Assembly: GCA_036877525.1 (NCBI GenBank)
Contig: JAZGTH010000066.1
Location: forward strand, 7,786,001 to 7,850,000
Source: Chromobotia macracanthus
Taxonomy: Eukaryota; Chordata; Actinopteri; Cypriniformes; Botiidae
Direction: 5' to 3'
DNA length: 64,000 nt
In this document: piece by piece, positions 12,551 to 22,850 of the stretch
Position numbering within the stretch: the first letter of the stretch is position 1
How the letters are laid out: the number at the start of each line of letters is the position of its first letter
Translations under genes and position numbers: made by a program
Notes under the pieces: generated by a model
Seen by the model: the letters and a program-made list of their open reading frames with translations, nothing else
Databases searched by the model: none
Told to the model about the DNA's origin: nothing

Positions 12551-12639
12551 CCCAGAACTCTTTGCAAGTGATAGAAAACAATTTCCTGACCTTGCTTGAT
12601 ATATATTCTTCATGGCATTTTGAATGGACTCAACAAGTA

Positions 12640-13545
12640 CTGGTCACAGCTGTGGCATTGAACCCCATAGATTCAAGATGAGTGAAGATGATATCCCAAT
12701 CTCAAAGCACCAGCTCCTAGGACTGGACCAGAATCAACCAGTCATCTATGTAATTTAGAATGCAAATGTCCTGGAGTCACAATGGAGCCAGAGCTGCAGC
12801 CATGCATTTTGTGTATGTAAAGGAGACAGGGATAGGCCGAATGGAAGAACCTGATACTGGTAAGCTTCACCCCAAAAGCAAACCTCAGGAACATCCTTTG
12901 TTGTGGCAGAATTTCACAAAATCCTTTTAGGCTGTTGAGTGTGGAAAGCATGTCCTCACATTTACAAGCGGGAGAATGACTTGCCATACTCTGCCTTTGG
13001 GCCTCCCTCTGCTGAGACTTGACAAAGGCCTCCTCATGACTCTTGAAACCTGCTGACGGCAGTATTCACAGTGTTGCCACAGAAGGCAATAAAGGGGCAT
13101 CAAGTAAGAAGACTTTGTCTCTGTTCTTGATGTGTGTGAGATTTAACCACAGATGCCTCTCTGTAGCAACTATAGCCGTCACAGAATGGCCGATGGCACA
13201 GCCTTCTGCTTAGTCACCAAGAGAGACAAATCTGTGGCTTCGTGGTATGCCTGTAACACAGCCATAGTGTCCAGGGCAGCACCAGCCTGACCTGCTGCCT
13301 TTCCCACCAGCGAAGATGTTACTCCACATGGCTTGGTGGGGAGCAGTGTTTTTGATATTCATCTCGGCAGAAGCAAGAGATGTGGTCTCCTCTGCCCTAT
13401 CCGAAGAAATGCCAGGACGTGCCTCGGAACCAGTAGCGAGGACCTCTCAAACCCTTCTCTCGCTGAAGAATGTTTTCACCAGCGTTATGAAATGCAGCAT
13501 CAAGTGCAGCTTTTGATAGGGAACACATTGGAACTATTATACATA
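12640..13545 (-). pseudogene. DIRS-type retrotransposon remnant (gag-like and RT)
   Basis: Read on the minus strand, 13330-12990 resembles the ORF1/gag-like protein of fish DIRS elements: PTKPCGVTSSLVGKA, QAGAALDTMAVLQAY, ATDLSLLVTKQKA. From about 12920 to 12680 it is joined directly to reverse transcriptase remnants (LRFAFG, an FTKCMDAA-like string, ILNYIDDWLIL in shifted frames, with the D-D pair visible). The region between them has been deleted, and several frameshifts and stops are present. Recognition rests on remembered DIRS protein patterns. The class (tyrosine-recombinase retrotransposon) is fairly sure; boundaries are not. Confidence 0.7.
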
Positions 13546-14179
13546 TTTTTATATGTTTTATACTGATGACTTGTCTTGTCTGCAGGAGCTAAACTGAATA
13601 CAGAGAGCAAACAGAAACTAGCAATGTGTTTTATGGTTAAAGGTGAAATTATTTTATCAACCACTTCCACAAACAGAATGAGAACACCTTCAACAGATTT
13701 GGAAACTGATCACAAATTACTGGTGTTGGAGAAGTTATTAGCACCGCAAGCTAATTTTAAAGTAGTTTAACAACAGTTCAGCAACCATTTTGAAAGGTTT
13801 GCTACACAACAAAGTTGACTCAGTTTGTATTAGTATACTGAAAATTATATATGCCATATTTAGTTATAAACACAATGGATGTTTCAATTAGGTTGATGGC
13901 ATGCAGCTAAAAAACTTATTTATATAAACAGATAAAAACACAAAAAGAATAGTTTAAAATAAGTTATATTATTATATTATAAAAATATATTATATGTTTT
14001 ACTGGAGCTATTTCAAAGACAGATGAGTGCATGTCATGCTACATAATAGGATGTCACAGGATGTCAGAAAGACTCAGTATCCTGGCACAGAGACACACAA
14101 ATGATTAAAATGAAGAAGTGCTAAGGCATCTCTTTGTCTGTGAGAAATCACAGCTTGTCCGTAAGGAACAGCTTGTCCG

Positions 14180-14208
14180 TAAAGACACAGCCGTAAGCTG
14201 TGTCTTTA
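14180..14208. repeat. Perfect hairpin, 11-bp stem
   Basis: TAAAGACACAG and CTGTGTCTTTA are separated by a 7-nt loop. Two imperfect direct repeats of an ACAGCTTGTCCGTAA unit lie just upstream (14149-14181). Purpose unknown. Confidence 0.7.
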
Positions 14209-15189
14209 GTGAATCAAGACCCTCTTTAGCCAGAATTAATCAATACTCTAGTAAACCACGCATTCCCTAAACATGCTTGCACATATATGACTGAGGTGCT
14301 ATTTGTGTTTTACAAATCCAATGCTCTCATACAGAGCTACACTTGAATGAACACCTCTGGGGAATATACATAAATGAAATCCAGTACAGGCAAGGTTTTC
14401 TTTGTGAGGAAATGGCCACCACAGGCCACTATAGCACTTTTTAGCTGAAGAGAACACTCTAGCTAAATTTTTTTTGTTTAATGACTAAGTTAATTGTTAT
14501 GTATTATTTATACACTTTGGCCTGTTAAACATGAGTAAATTTAAAACTACTGTACTTTTTTACTTTAAATGCACAACAAATTACTGAGTGATAAAAACTC
14601 AGTTTTGAGCAGCCAGTGTTAAAATCTGGTGTTTAGTTACAAAAATTACCCACTGTACCACTTGTCTAGTGTTACTGCACTGTGTTTAAATGTTTAGTAT
14701 GTTACAAGACTTCCAATCTAATGTTCCGTTTTTTCCCTCAAATCAAAGGACAGGGCCAATATGCCTTGGGAAAGCACAGCAGTGAAGCTGCTAAATCTTT
14801 GGAGGATGACAAAGTTAACACATGCAAGTACTCAACTTGTTTTTCTTCTGGGTGCTAATTGTAATCATTTTGTAAAATACAGCAGCAGGTTTAGCATTTA
14901 CTACCATGAAGGTATTATGTTGATGTCCTGCCACCCTGTCAATGATTTTTAAACTATTGTTTATCAATTACGATTGCAAGTACTGCAATCGTATTTGTTA
15001 ACGTATTTAATAAAAGTGCTAATTTTGGTGTTTTAAAAAGTTATGCAAACACTAAAGCAGCTGTTTATATGATTAAATGCTCTTTAAAGAAAGCACAGTA
15101 TATACATTCTCTGATGGAGATTGCAATGGGTCTTTGGTTATTCAGATTTAGAGTGAGTTTAATAAATACAGAGTGTGAAGATAATCCAT

Positions 15190-15425
15190 AGCATGAACAA
15201 TGATTCCTAACATGAAACAACATGCTAAATACATTCAATAACTGACAGGAGACAAGGCCAAATACAGGGATATAAGTGCAAAAACTAATCAAGGAAAACA
15301 AAGAACACCTGGACACAATTAGGACAGGGTAACAAGAACAGAATTATGATATACAAGAACAAGGACTACAAAACATCTAAAATAAGACATAAAAACGAGG
15401 CACAAGATGAATACATGACATTTGG
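15190..15425 (-). mobile_element. Possible LTR remnant
   Basis: The composition (ACAAGGCCAAATACAGGGAT, then repeated AACAAGAACAGAA/AAGGACTACAAAAC strings ending at ATGACATTTGGAAC) resembles the minus strand of fish gypsy LTRs. No partner LTR or target duplication is seen, so this is a weak call. Confidence 0.25.
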
Positions 15426-16550
15426 AACAGCATACAGAGGTGCTATTCTCACTACAAGTGAACAGAGTGGTTGTCTGTAGATTTTGTGAGTTTTTGGTTT
15501 CATGTTATATAGTTTTTCTGCAGAAGGATAGCACTCAAGTCAACATAAGATGTACGCCCTTGTTACATTATTTGAAATAAATTGAAAATGCTTAAATGCT
15601 AATCAAAATGTTTAAAAAAACAATAAGAGTAAAAAATAAAGATGAAAGATAAAGAATAAATTTATCAGTAAATTTTATTGTGTATTTTACCCAAATTTGT
15701 CTCTTTAACAGGATGCGCAGAAGTGCCCAGGTTTCATTATGAATCATCTGAAGAACACCAGACTGTTGCTCTTTAGGTTAAAGGTGGATGGTGATGCTGG
15801 AATGGGAGCTTGTTTTAACTTGTTTAAAGAATGGTATACTAAATGATGTTTTGATCATTCATCTTTCTAAAATTGTAATGTTACTGCAAACTAAAGACAT
15901 GCATCGTCGTAAATGCCATTCAGCAAACTCAATTTTCATTCCTAGTCACTTTGTTTTTAAACATATCTTTGATTAAATTTTATATATCTTCTGTCATACC
16001 ATTTCTATTAAACTAAGAAGAAATATTTACAATTATTAAAATTTTTTTTTAAAACGACACTCACACAGTGTTTGTATAAGCAAAACTTTCGTCAGTGTTG
16101 ACTGGTCCGTATGGTCACCCAGAAAGTGTTAATTTTAACACTCATATTGTTAAACCTCTCAACATTATTCTGCTGTGTAAGAAGTTTGTATTTCTGTGCC
16201 AATAATTTGTTTGCGTGATCTGACTAAGCTAGAAACAACATTTGCTTAAGCAATGGTGTGAGTAACAGGGGCGGGATTATCTGATTGAACAGGAGGTGTT
16301 TACCACTTGTTTCAAAACATTATTTTAAAATGTACATTATGTACCTTTTACATTATTAAATGTAGAAGGCCAGATATTCTATGCAATGAGTGTGGTAGCA
16401 TTCAGTACTAAACACAGTGACATAGCGAAACAATGTCAACCATACAAGTCATTTGAAGAAAATGTCCTGTTTCGACAGGAAATAAAAAGTATATACCTAG
16501 TATATACCTTTAAACTGTACTATGAGACTTTAAACCTCGACCATACTTAC

Positions 16551-16635
16551 CTTTTGTACGTAGGCAAGGAGACGTGAGTTAAGGGGATTTTCATCTGAGC
16601 TCAATCATCAGAAGACATGGCAAACTGAAAGTCCC
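16551..16635 (-). CDS. b4galnt4: b4galnt4-like PA14 exon carrying a frameshifting 16-nt gap
   Basis: The minus-strand acceptor TTATTCAG precedes GGGACTTTCAG. Joined to the upstream exon's last G this gives a complete GGG codon and the peptide DFQFAMSSDD, then an immediate TGA. In a shifted frame the exon resumes as SSDENPLNSRLLAYVQK and ends at the donor GTAAGT. B4GALNT4-family proteins have about five to six more residues (an N-S-E-F-W-L-like string) exactly at the break. The exon is 85 nt; 101 nt (two bases plus 33 codons) would restore phase 0 at the donor. PA14 is the putative carbohydrate-binding domain of these Golgi enzymes. The break is either a true inactivating deletion or a sequence/assembly error. 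Confidence 0.85.
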
Positions 16636-17091
16636 CTGAATAAACAAACGCATACACAATCAAGTATGTTTATCTGTGGAGTGTCCAATGCAATTCAACA
16701 ATCAACATAAAATCTAAAGTGACCCTAATGACTATTGTAAATGATTGGTGCATGTAATTTAACTGGTGCAGGTAAATGTTTGTGATCTTTTAACAAAACT
16801 AAAAAAATGGCTCCCCCTTTGAAACTTACAGATGATGCCACCAAGACCTCTTATCTTTAACTCCTTGCCCAAGGCCTCCACTTTCTTTTTTAAATAACTG
16901 TTTCAGTCTAAACAATGCCACAGAAGTAAATGGAAAAAGTTATTTAAAATTAAAGGTTATTTAAAATTAAAGGTTTAATGTTGAAAAATTTAAAATGACT
17001 GTATTATAAAACTGTATATATAAAACCATTTTCTCCCACATTAGGACATTTTAATGCACTTAAAATATTATTTTAATACAAAAATATTTAC

Positions 17092-17182
17092 CATCTTTGT
17101 AAGGTAGAATGTACCCAAATATTCTCAGGCCATAGTTCTTCCATTTAGGGGCCACAGCTAACTTCTTCACTGTAGTTCTTGT
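17092..17182 (-). CDS. b4galnt4: b4galnt4-like PA14-domain exon
   Basis: The 91-nt minus-strand exon lies between an acceptor CTCTCTCTAG and a donor GTAAAT. It starts in phase 0 and encodes [20 protein letters not shown] followed by [10 protein letters not shown] and the first base of Gly. This is nearly identical to the start of the PA14 domain in vertebrate B4GALNT4 (its [20 protein letters not shown] region). The intron to the next exon upstream is only 165 nt, and the one to the next downstream exon is 456 nt. No stop or frameshift is present. The paralogue B4GALNT3 is the main alternative; the TVKKLAV wording favours B4GALNT4. Confidence 0.92.
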
Positions 17183-17347
17183 CTAGAGAGAGAAGTATAA
17201 AAATTTAAAGACATATAAAACCAGTTTATATCACAGTAGAAACACACTGAGAATCAACTGTGTGTCATTTATCCGGACCTTAATGAGATCAATTTATAAG
17301 AAACAGAGGAACAGAAACTGATGCAATGACTTTAGCTTCATACTCAC

Positions 17348-17416
17348 ATGAGGGTAAAGAGGAAAATGCAGGTTCTTTCTGAGCTGAGCGACTAAGGAGC
17401 CACACCAGTCTTTAAA
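17348..17416 (-). CDS. b4galnt4: b4galnt4-like exon preceding the PA14 core
   Basis: The 69-nt minus-strand exon has acceptor TTTTAATAG and donor GTGAGTA, with phase 0 at both ends. It encodes [12 protein letters not shown] then [11 protein letters not shown]. This matches the conserved F-E-D-W-C-G...[12 protein letters not shown] segment of B4GALNT3/4. The codon just before the acceptor is an in-frame TAG, so splicing must occur here. The family has a short V-N-L-H-V-type segment just before this point. I did not find its exon between here and 31315, so a microexon may have been missed. Confidence 0.9.
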
Positions 17417-19677
17417 CTATTAAAAGGATGGAAGAAAGATTAAAATTGGTATGTGAGAGAAAGAAAACTAAAGAAAAAGTTATAACAGGCAATAAAACTG
17501 AATGAATAAAGCACTTCAAATCTCAGTCAATTTTGAGATAATTGACAGAAACCAGTATGAATTTCTATGCTGGTCCAACCTGGTTTATGCTGGTTAGTTG
17601 TAGTTTTGTGATGGTCTAGCTGGTGGACAAATATAGCCATGATGTTCACCAGCAAAACTTGTGTCAACAAGCACATTCTTGTGGTTGAGCTAGTTAACTA
17701 AAAAAGTCTAATCATAAAGGGTGGTGGGCACACCAGAAACCAATGTTTTCTGTGGTGTTATAGTAAATCAACTGTTTTCAAAAAGTGCAGCTTTTCTAAG
17801 TATCAAACTACTTTATTTAAATCATTGTATCATAGCATGTTATATCATTGCTTACATGTCAACCAAACAAGCTGAGGTAATTATCAAATGTAATCTACTG
17901 GAATGCAATGTAATAGTCTTGATGATATTCTCTTAAACAGATGTCTTAGAGATGCATGTGTGCTTAGTTACTTGTGTGATGCTATTAGTTTTATTTTTAG
18001 TAAACTATCCATAAATGTATTACATAAAACACTGTCACCATTATCTCATTGTTATTATTTTTAAATAAATACTGCTGAACTATGGAAATCAAGGAGAGAG
18101 ATACTAAACTGGTAACTGGATACATGTAAAGAGAACATAAACTACAACAGAACAAGGAAAAGGCAAAAACAGAACAAGGACATGACAACAGTTAGTTACT
18201 GAGAATTATAAGCATTGTGTACTTCAGGAAGCTACAGTTTCAAAGTTGCTTTAACAACACTACCAGCAGCCCATGCTGGGACCAACATCCAAAGCAAAAC
18301 ATGCTGGAATCTCTGACAGGGAGTCTGTACGCTCTTGGTAAAAAAAATACAACCTTTAAAAAAATTAGTTTTACAGTATTATCAGATTTATACTAGAATG
18401 AAACCAGAGACTGAATCCCAAACTGGTGCTTATCCCTGAACTGCTGAAACAGGCCTGATTTTGATCTGAGCGTGCATTAATAAAACATGACAACAGTTTA
18501 GTGGACTGGTATTCTGGCACACTACCGTCCTGTGCACTGTGGAGTCAAACAAAACATACACCGAAAAACATCTGAGGTGTTATAGACTAAAGTTAAAGAG
18601 AAGAATCTAATCCAGCACTTATGTATTTTCACTTCTAAAAGGGCATGTCATAAACAATTAGCATCAGTTAGCATGCTATTGCATGGGAGACAATGCACAA
18701 TACACACTATGCCAATTCAGTTAAAGCTTTAAAACAGGGTTATTATAGCTTTTATATTATTGTCAGTATGTATTTCTATTTTAGTTTTACTCAGTGTTCA
18801 AATATGCATACTTCTCTATGATATAGAATGCATTAAGCAGTAGCAGTAGTTTTTTTTTTAATGCGCTTAAAGTTGAACAGCATTACATTTCTCAGGGTGG
18901 CCTAGTATTTTCTGGTGGGTTGTGTAGGTGTCAATATACTGCAACAAAATGTACTGTTATAATATGATGTAATTTTAAACTTTAGTTCAATTTTGGAATC
19001 ATGAAAATTTATTTAGCTTCAGATTCAGTTTTTCCAACAGTTAGTTTATTTTTTCATTTAATTTATTAAACATTTATGCTACATCTCAGTTCACCTACTT
19101 ACAAAAGTATATACATTAGAGTGGGTGGCAAAATAGAAGTTTATAGAAGTGCTGCTGCATAGTCACACATTGAGAACAATCACATTAAAATACAACTCCT
19201 ACTTGCATTTAATCTGCATATGTGGAACTAATTCAAATTTTAAATACTATCTAGTATGGATAGCATGCAAATTGTGATGCAGTGCTAGTCTTTGTTTTGC
19301 TGCCTTAAAATACCAGCAAACAGATCCAACACATTCATATTAGACAGCAGACTACACTTAGTGTATTTTATTTCTGTTGTTTGGCATCTGTCACACACAA
19401 CACATTAGATTCTATCAGACAGAAGCAAACTTGGAGTTATTGTTTATTTCTTACTGTTGGCTCACAATTGATGCCTTTCTTTCCCCCAATGAATGCAATC
19501 AATACAAGAAGATCAGAGGTACAATTCTGTTACATATCATATTTGCACACACAACTGAAATGAAATAAAGGCACCTTTCGATGGAAGCACCAGAGGGAAA
19601 TCAAATTACTTTTGTCAGAAGAAAGTTTAATTTCATCAAAGTCCTGGAATGTTCTAAACCATTCCAGATCATTTAAT
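17417..19677. other. b4galnt4 intron, no further gene seen
   Basis: AT-rich intron sequence. At 17565-17700 there are degenerate copies of a GCTGGT..CTGGTTTATGCTGGTTAG word, related in motif to the minisatellite at 31548-31825. Otherwise nothing is recognised. Confidence 0.5.
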
Positions 19678-20037
19678 TGTAAGGGGGCTGAGGCAGAAAC
19701 TGAAGCAGGATCCAGTTGCGGATGTTTATTGGGGTTATCCATAATCAAAGTCGAAAGTACAGGCAAAGGGTCGTAATAAACATAGACAGTCCAATCCAGG
19801 TGTCAAACAAAGGGGCTAGGCAAAAATCAGAAAACGAGAACCAAACAATAGGTAAATCACAGGAAAGCAGGCAGTAAAAGAGAATGCTTAGTAGTCAGGT
19901 GTTAAGCTGGCAATACTTCGCAACATGGCCATGTGGCAGCAAGGTTTATATAGATGCCAAACAGGAAGTAAGTTCAGAGTTCAGCAGAGGGAGCATGAGC
20001 AGTCAGTATTCCGGTGAGGTGCTGGCGTGATGTTACA
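19678..20037 (-). repeat. 3' LTR of the chromovirus
   Basis: The 360-nt LTR has ends TGTAA..TTACA. Relative to the 5' LTR it lacks 8 nt (GCTCCCTC on the plus strand) near 20018-20020, which destroys one arm of a 13-bp U3 inverted repeat. It retains the TATA box, the AATAAA signal and the ATG used by Gag, so it could start or end transcripts on the b4galnt4 strand. Confidence 0.97.
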
Positions 20038-20820
20038 GAACCCCCCCCTCTAGGAGCACCTCCAGGTGCTCTACGTGGGCGTCCCCGTGGACGTGGTGCT
20101 GGACGGTCAGGTCTGGCTCGATGAAACTCCTCCGTGAGCGAGGGATCCAGAATGTCCACTGCCGCTACCCACGATCTCTCCTCTGGGCCGTATCCCTCCC
20201 AATCCACCAGGTATTGTAACTGACCCCCTCTTCGCTGTGAGTCAAGCAAGACGTTCACCTTGTAGGCCGGCGTTCCGCCAATGTCCAGCGGTGGCGGTGG
20301 CTCCTGCAATATGGCCTCGGGGTCAGCGTCCCGGTGGAAAGGTTTGAGGAGTGACACATGGAAAGAAGGAGAGATGCGGTAGTCAGCAGGAAGCTCTAAT
20401 TGGTAAGTGACCTCATTAATCTGTCTTATGATTTTAAATGGGCCAACATACCTGGGAGAGAGCTTCCTGCTCGGCAGACGTAGCTTGAGATCCCTCGTGG
20501 AGAGCCAGACCCTTTGTCCAGGTTGGTATGGAGGGTGTGGGCGACGGTGACGGTTAGCGTTAATCTCCTGCCTCCTCACAGCGCGTTGAAGCCGTACATG
20601 GGCACTGTCCCACACCCTCTCACTGTTACGAATCCAGTCGTTAACAGCAGGCACAGACGATGGTTCTCCTGACCACGGGAACAGGGGAGGCTGGTAACCC
20701 AGCACACATTGAAATGGTGTGAGTCCTGTAGAGGAGTGCGTGAGTGAGTTCTGGGCATACTCGGTCCAAGGGAGAAATTCAGCCCAGCGATGTTGTTCGC
20801 GGCTGCAGTAAGTCCGCAGG
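19974..20820 (-). pseudogene. Integrase C-terminal region and chromodomain
   Basis: This frame continues the integrase after a deletion: [20 protein letters not shown] and [16 protein letters not shown] are readable from about 20840. The open stretch from 20705 contains the GPF/Y-type module ([20 protein letters not shown], about residues 85-105) and a chromodomain ([42 protein letters not shown], about residues 147-193). A basic PRPRGRPRR tail follows. The frame extends about 60 nt into the 3' LTR before its stop. Chromodomains of such elements bind histone marks and steer integration. The frame differs from the upstream integrase frame because of the deletion near 20850. Confidence 0.93.
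20038..20050 (-). other. Polypurine tract
   Basis: On the minus strand GAGGGGGGGGTTC lies directly before the 3' LTR, in the expected position for plus-strand DNA priming. The same bases are read as Gly codons in the pol frame. Confidence 0.85.
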
Positions 20821-20838
20821 TACCTGCCGATCTCTTGG

Positions 20839-21789
20839 TTAGCCAGAGGTTAAACTCACATTGATATCTAAAAGGTTACAAAAGGATTTCCAAACCTGAG
20901 AGGTGAACTGAGTTCCTCGATCTGATACAATGTCTTCAGGTAGACCATAGTTTCGAAAGACATGGTGGAACATGGCTTGAGCAGTCTCCATGGCAGTAGG
21001 TAATCCTTTTAATGGAACCAGACGACAGGCTTTGGAGAAGCGGTCGACGATGACCAGGATTGTGGTGTAACCATCAGACAGGGGTAAGTCAGTGATGAAG
21101 TCGATGGAGAGGTGAGACCAAGGTCGTTGGGGAATCGGGAGAGGCTGTAGAAGTCCCGTCGGCAGGTCCCTGGGAGTCTTGGACTGGGCACAGATGGAGC
21201 AAGACTTGACATAATTGGCCACATCTTTGGTCATTGAAGGCCACCAGAAGGAATTCTGCACAAGTTTAAGGGTTCGTGAAATGCCGGGATGTCCCGTGCT
21301 GAGTGATGTGTGGACCCACTGGATGACCCGGTGACGTAGTGTCTGGGGAACATATTGTTTGGAAGGGGGGCAGTTCGTTGGTGATGGTTCTGTGAGGACG
21401 GCCTGGTGAATTTCCTCCATTATGTCCCAGTTGACCGGAGCAACAAACAAGGCTGGACTTAGGATGGGTTCAGGATTGTAGTTCTGTCGTGGGGGATCAT
21501 GGCGCCTGGATAGTGCATCTGCCTTGCTATTCTTGGAGCCTGGACGATAAGTGACTGTAAAATGGAATCGTGAAAAGAACAGAGACCATCTTGCCTGGCG
21601 TGAATTCAGACGTCGAGCAGACTTGACATACTCAAGGTTCTTATGGTCCGTGATAACTTGAAAAGGATGAGCTGCCCCCTCGAGCCAATGTCTCCACTCT
21701 TCCATGGCAGCCTTCATTGACAGAAGCTCTTTGTTTCCCACATCATAATTAAACTCAGCGGGGTTAGCTTCCGAGAGAAGAAGGCACAC
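20839..21789 (-). pseudogene. RNase H and integrase core of the chromovirus pol
   Basis: Residues about 15-105 hold RNase H remnants ([46 protein letters not shown]). An integrase with an H-H-C-C finger follows ([18 protein letters not shown]), then the catalytic core with the first Asp ([11 protein letters not shown]) and second Asp ([14 protein letters not shown]). The frame stops right after NVSLTSG, where the family has the segment with the catalytic Glu. That segment, roughly a dozen codons, is missing. A one-base deletion near 21768-21775 separates this frame from the RT frame upstream. It cannot make active integrase. Confidence 0.94.
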
Positions 21790-22850
21790 GGGAAAAGCTT
21801 GGGAGGTTGTCCGTGACGTTGAGAGAGCACGGCTCCAATCCCGCAGTCAGAAGCATCGACCTCCACAATGAAGGGGAGTTCTGGATCTGGATGTTTAAGG
21901 ATGGGGGCCGTCGTGAAGCTGGTCTTGAGCTTTTGGAAGGCTGCATTGGCGGAAGCGTCCCATGACAACCTCTTGGGTTTTCCCTTGAGTAATGAGGTGA
22001 GAGGTGCAGCAATAGAGCTGTAGTTCCTAATGAAGCGTCGATAGAAGTTAGCAAAGCCCAGGAACCTCTGCAATTCTTTCAACGTGGAGGGCTGCGGCCA
22101 CTCAGTGACGGCGGTTACCTTAGAAGCATCCATTTCAACGCCCTGGTGGCTGATGTTGTACCCCAGGAATGTTGTCTGCTTCACATGAAACTCACATTTT
22201 TCAGTCTTGACATAGAGTTGGTGATTGAGAAGCTTGGAAAGAACACTCTTGACGTGAGTGACATGATCCTCTTCATTCAGGGAATAGATTAGGATGTCGT
22301 CAAGATATGCAATGACATACTTGTGGAGGACATCTTTGAAGACTTCATTTATGAAGGATTGGAAGACGTCTGGGGCATTGGCGAGGCCAAAGGGCATAAC
22401 CAGGTATTCGTAGTGCCCCCTGGTGGTGAGAAAAGCTGTCTTCCACTCATCTCCGTCCCTGATGCGTATCAGGTTATAAGCGTTTCTCAAGTCGAGTTTG
22501 GTAAATATTTTGGCCTTCCTGAGTTGTTCTAGGGCAGAAGGGACTAGAGGCAGTGGATACCTGAATTTAACAGTGACATTATTGAGGCCTCTGTAGTCGA
22601 TGCACGGACGCAGACCCCCATCCTTCTTCTCCACAAAGAAGAAGCCGGCTGCAGCGGGAGAAGTAGAAGGACGGATAAAGCCAGCTTCCAAAGCCTCCTT
22701 GATGTAGTCCTCCATAGCCTGTGCTTCTTGGCGTGACAGCGGGTAGACTTTGCTTTTGGGAGGACACATGTTGGGAAGAAGGTCTATAGCACAGTCCCAG
22801 TGCCGATGTGGTGGTAACTGTGTGGCTTTAACCTTGCTGAAGACCTCCAA
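21714..22850 (-). pseudogene. Reverse transcriptase/RNase H start of the chromovirus pol
   Basis: About 370 codons contain a complete Ty3-type RT: fingers ([34 protein letters not shown]), palm ([26 protein letters not shown]), the catalytic box YLDDILIYS, and connection ([12 protein letters not shown]). An RNase H start ([15 protein letters not shown]) follows. It is linked to Gag-protease by a needed +1 shift at a T5 run (about 22858-22862), most simply a single inserted T. Downstream it loses frame near 21770, after FFSRKL. The catalytic residues are intact, so the damage is confined to indels. Confidence 0.95.

Larger units (their letters stand above)
13546..16550. other. Intronic sequence with small repeats, no confirmed gene
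   Basis: Contains a hairpin (14180-14208), an 18-nt palindrome (16135-16152) and a possible minus-strand LTR remnant (15190-15425). Two plus-strand stretches after AG look weakly exon-like (about 14748-14826 and 15711-15776), but I recognise no protein. The PA14 exon expected in this intron interval on the minus strand was not found. Confidence 0.4.

Noticed and set aside
11942..12613. Several overlapping Ser/Pro/Leu-rich ORFs on both strands
   Set aside because: They lie inside a pyrimidine-rich solo LTR, which explains the open frames.
14748..15776. Two plus-strand exon-like stretches after AG dinucleotides
   Set aside because: No recognisable protein, inconsistent phases, and they would lie inside an intron on the opposite strand.
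19530..19766. ORF starting with the Gag N-terminus and running out of the 3' LTR
   Set aside because: It is the LTR copy of the Gag start fused to flanking intron sequence, not a gene.
20041..20048. C8 run as a sequencing artefact
   Set aside because: It is the expected polypurine tract next to the 3' LTR, although its exact length may be uncertain.
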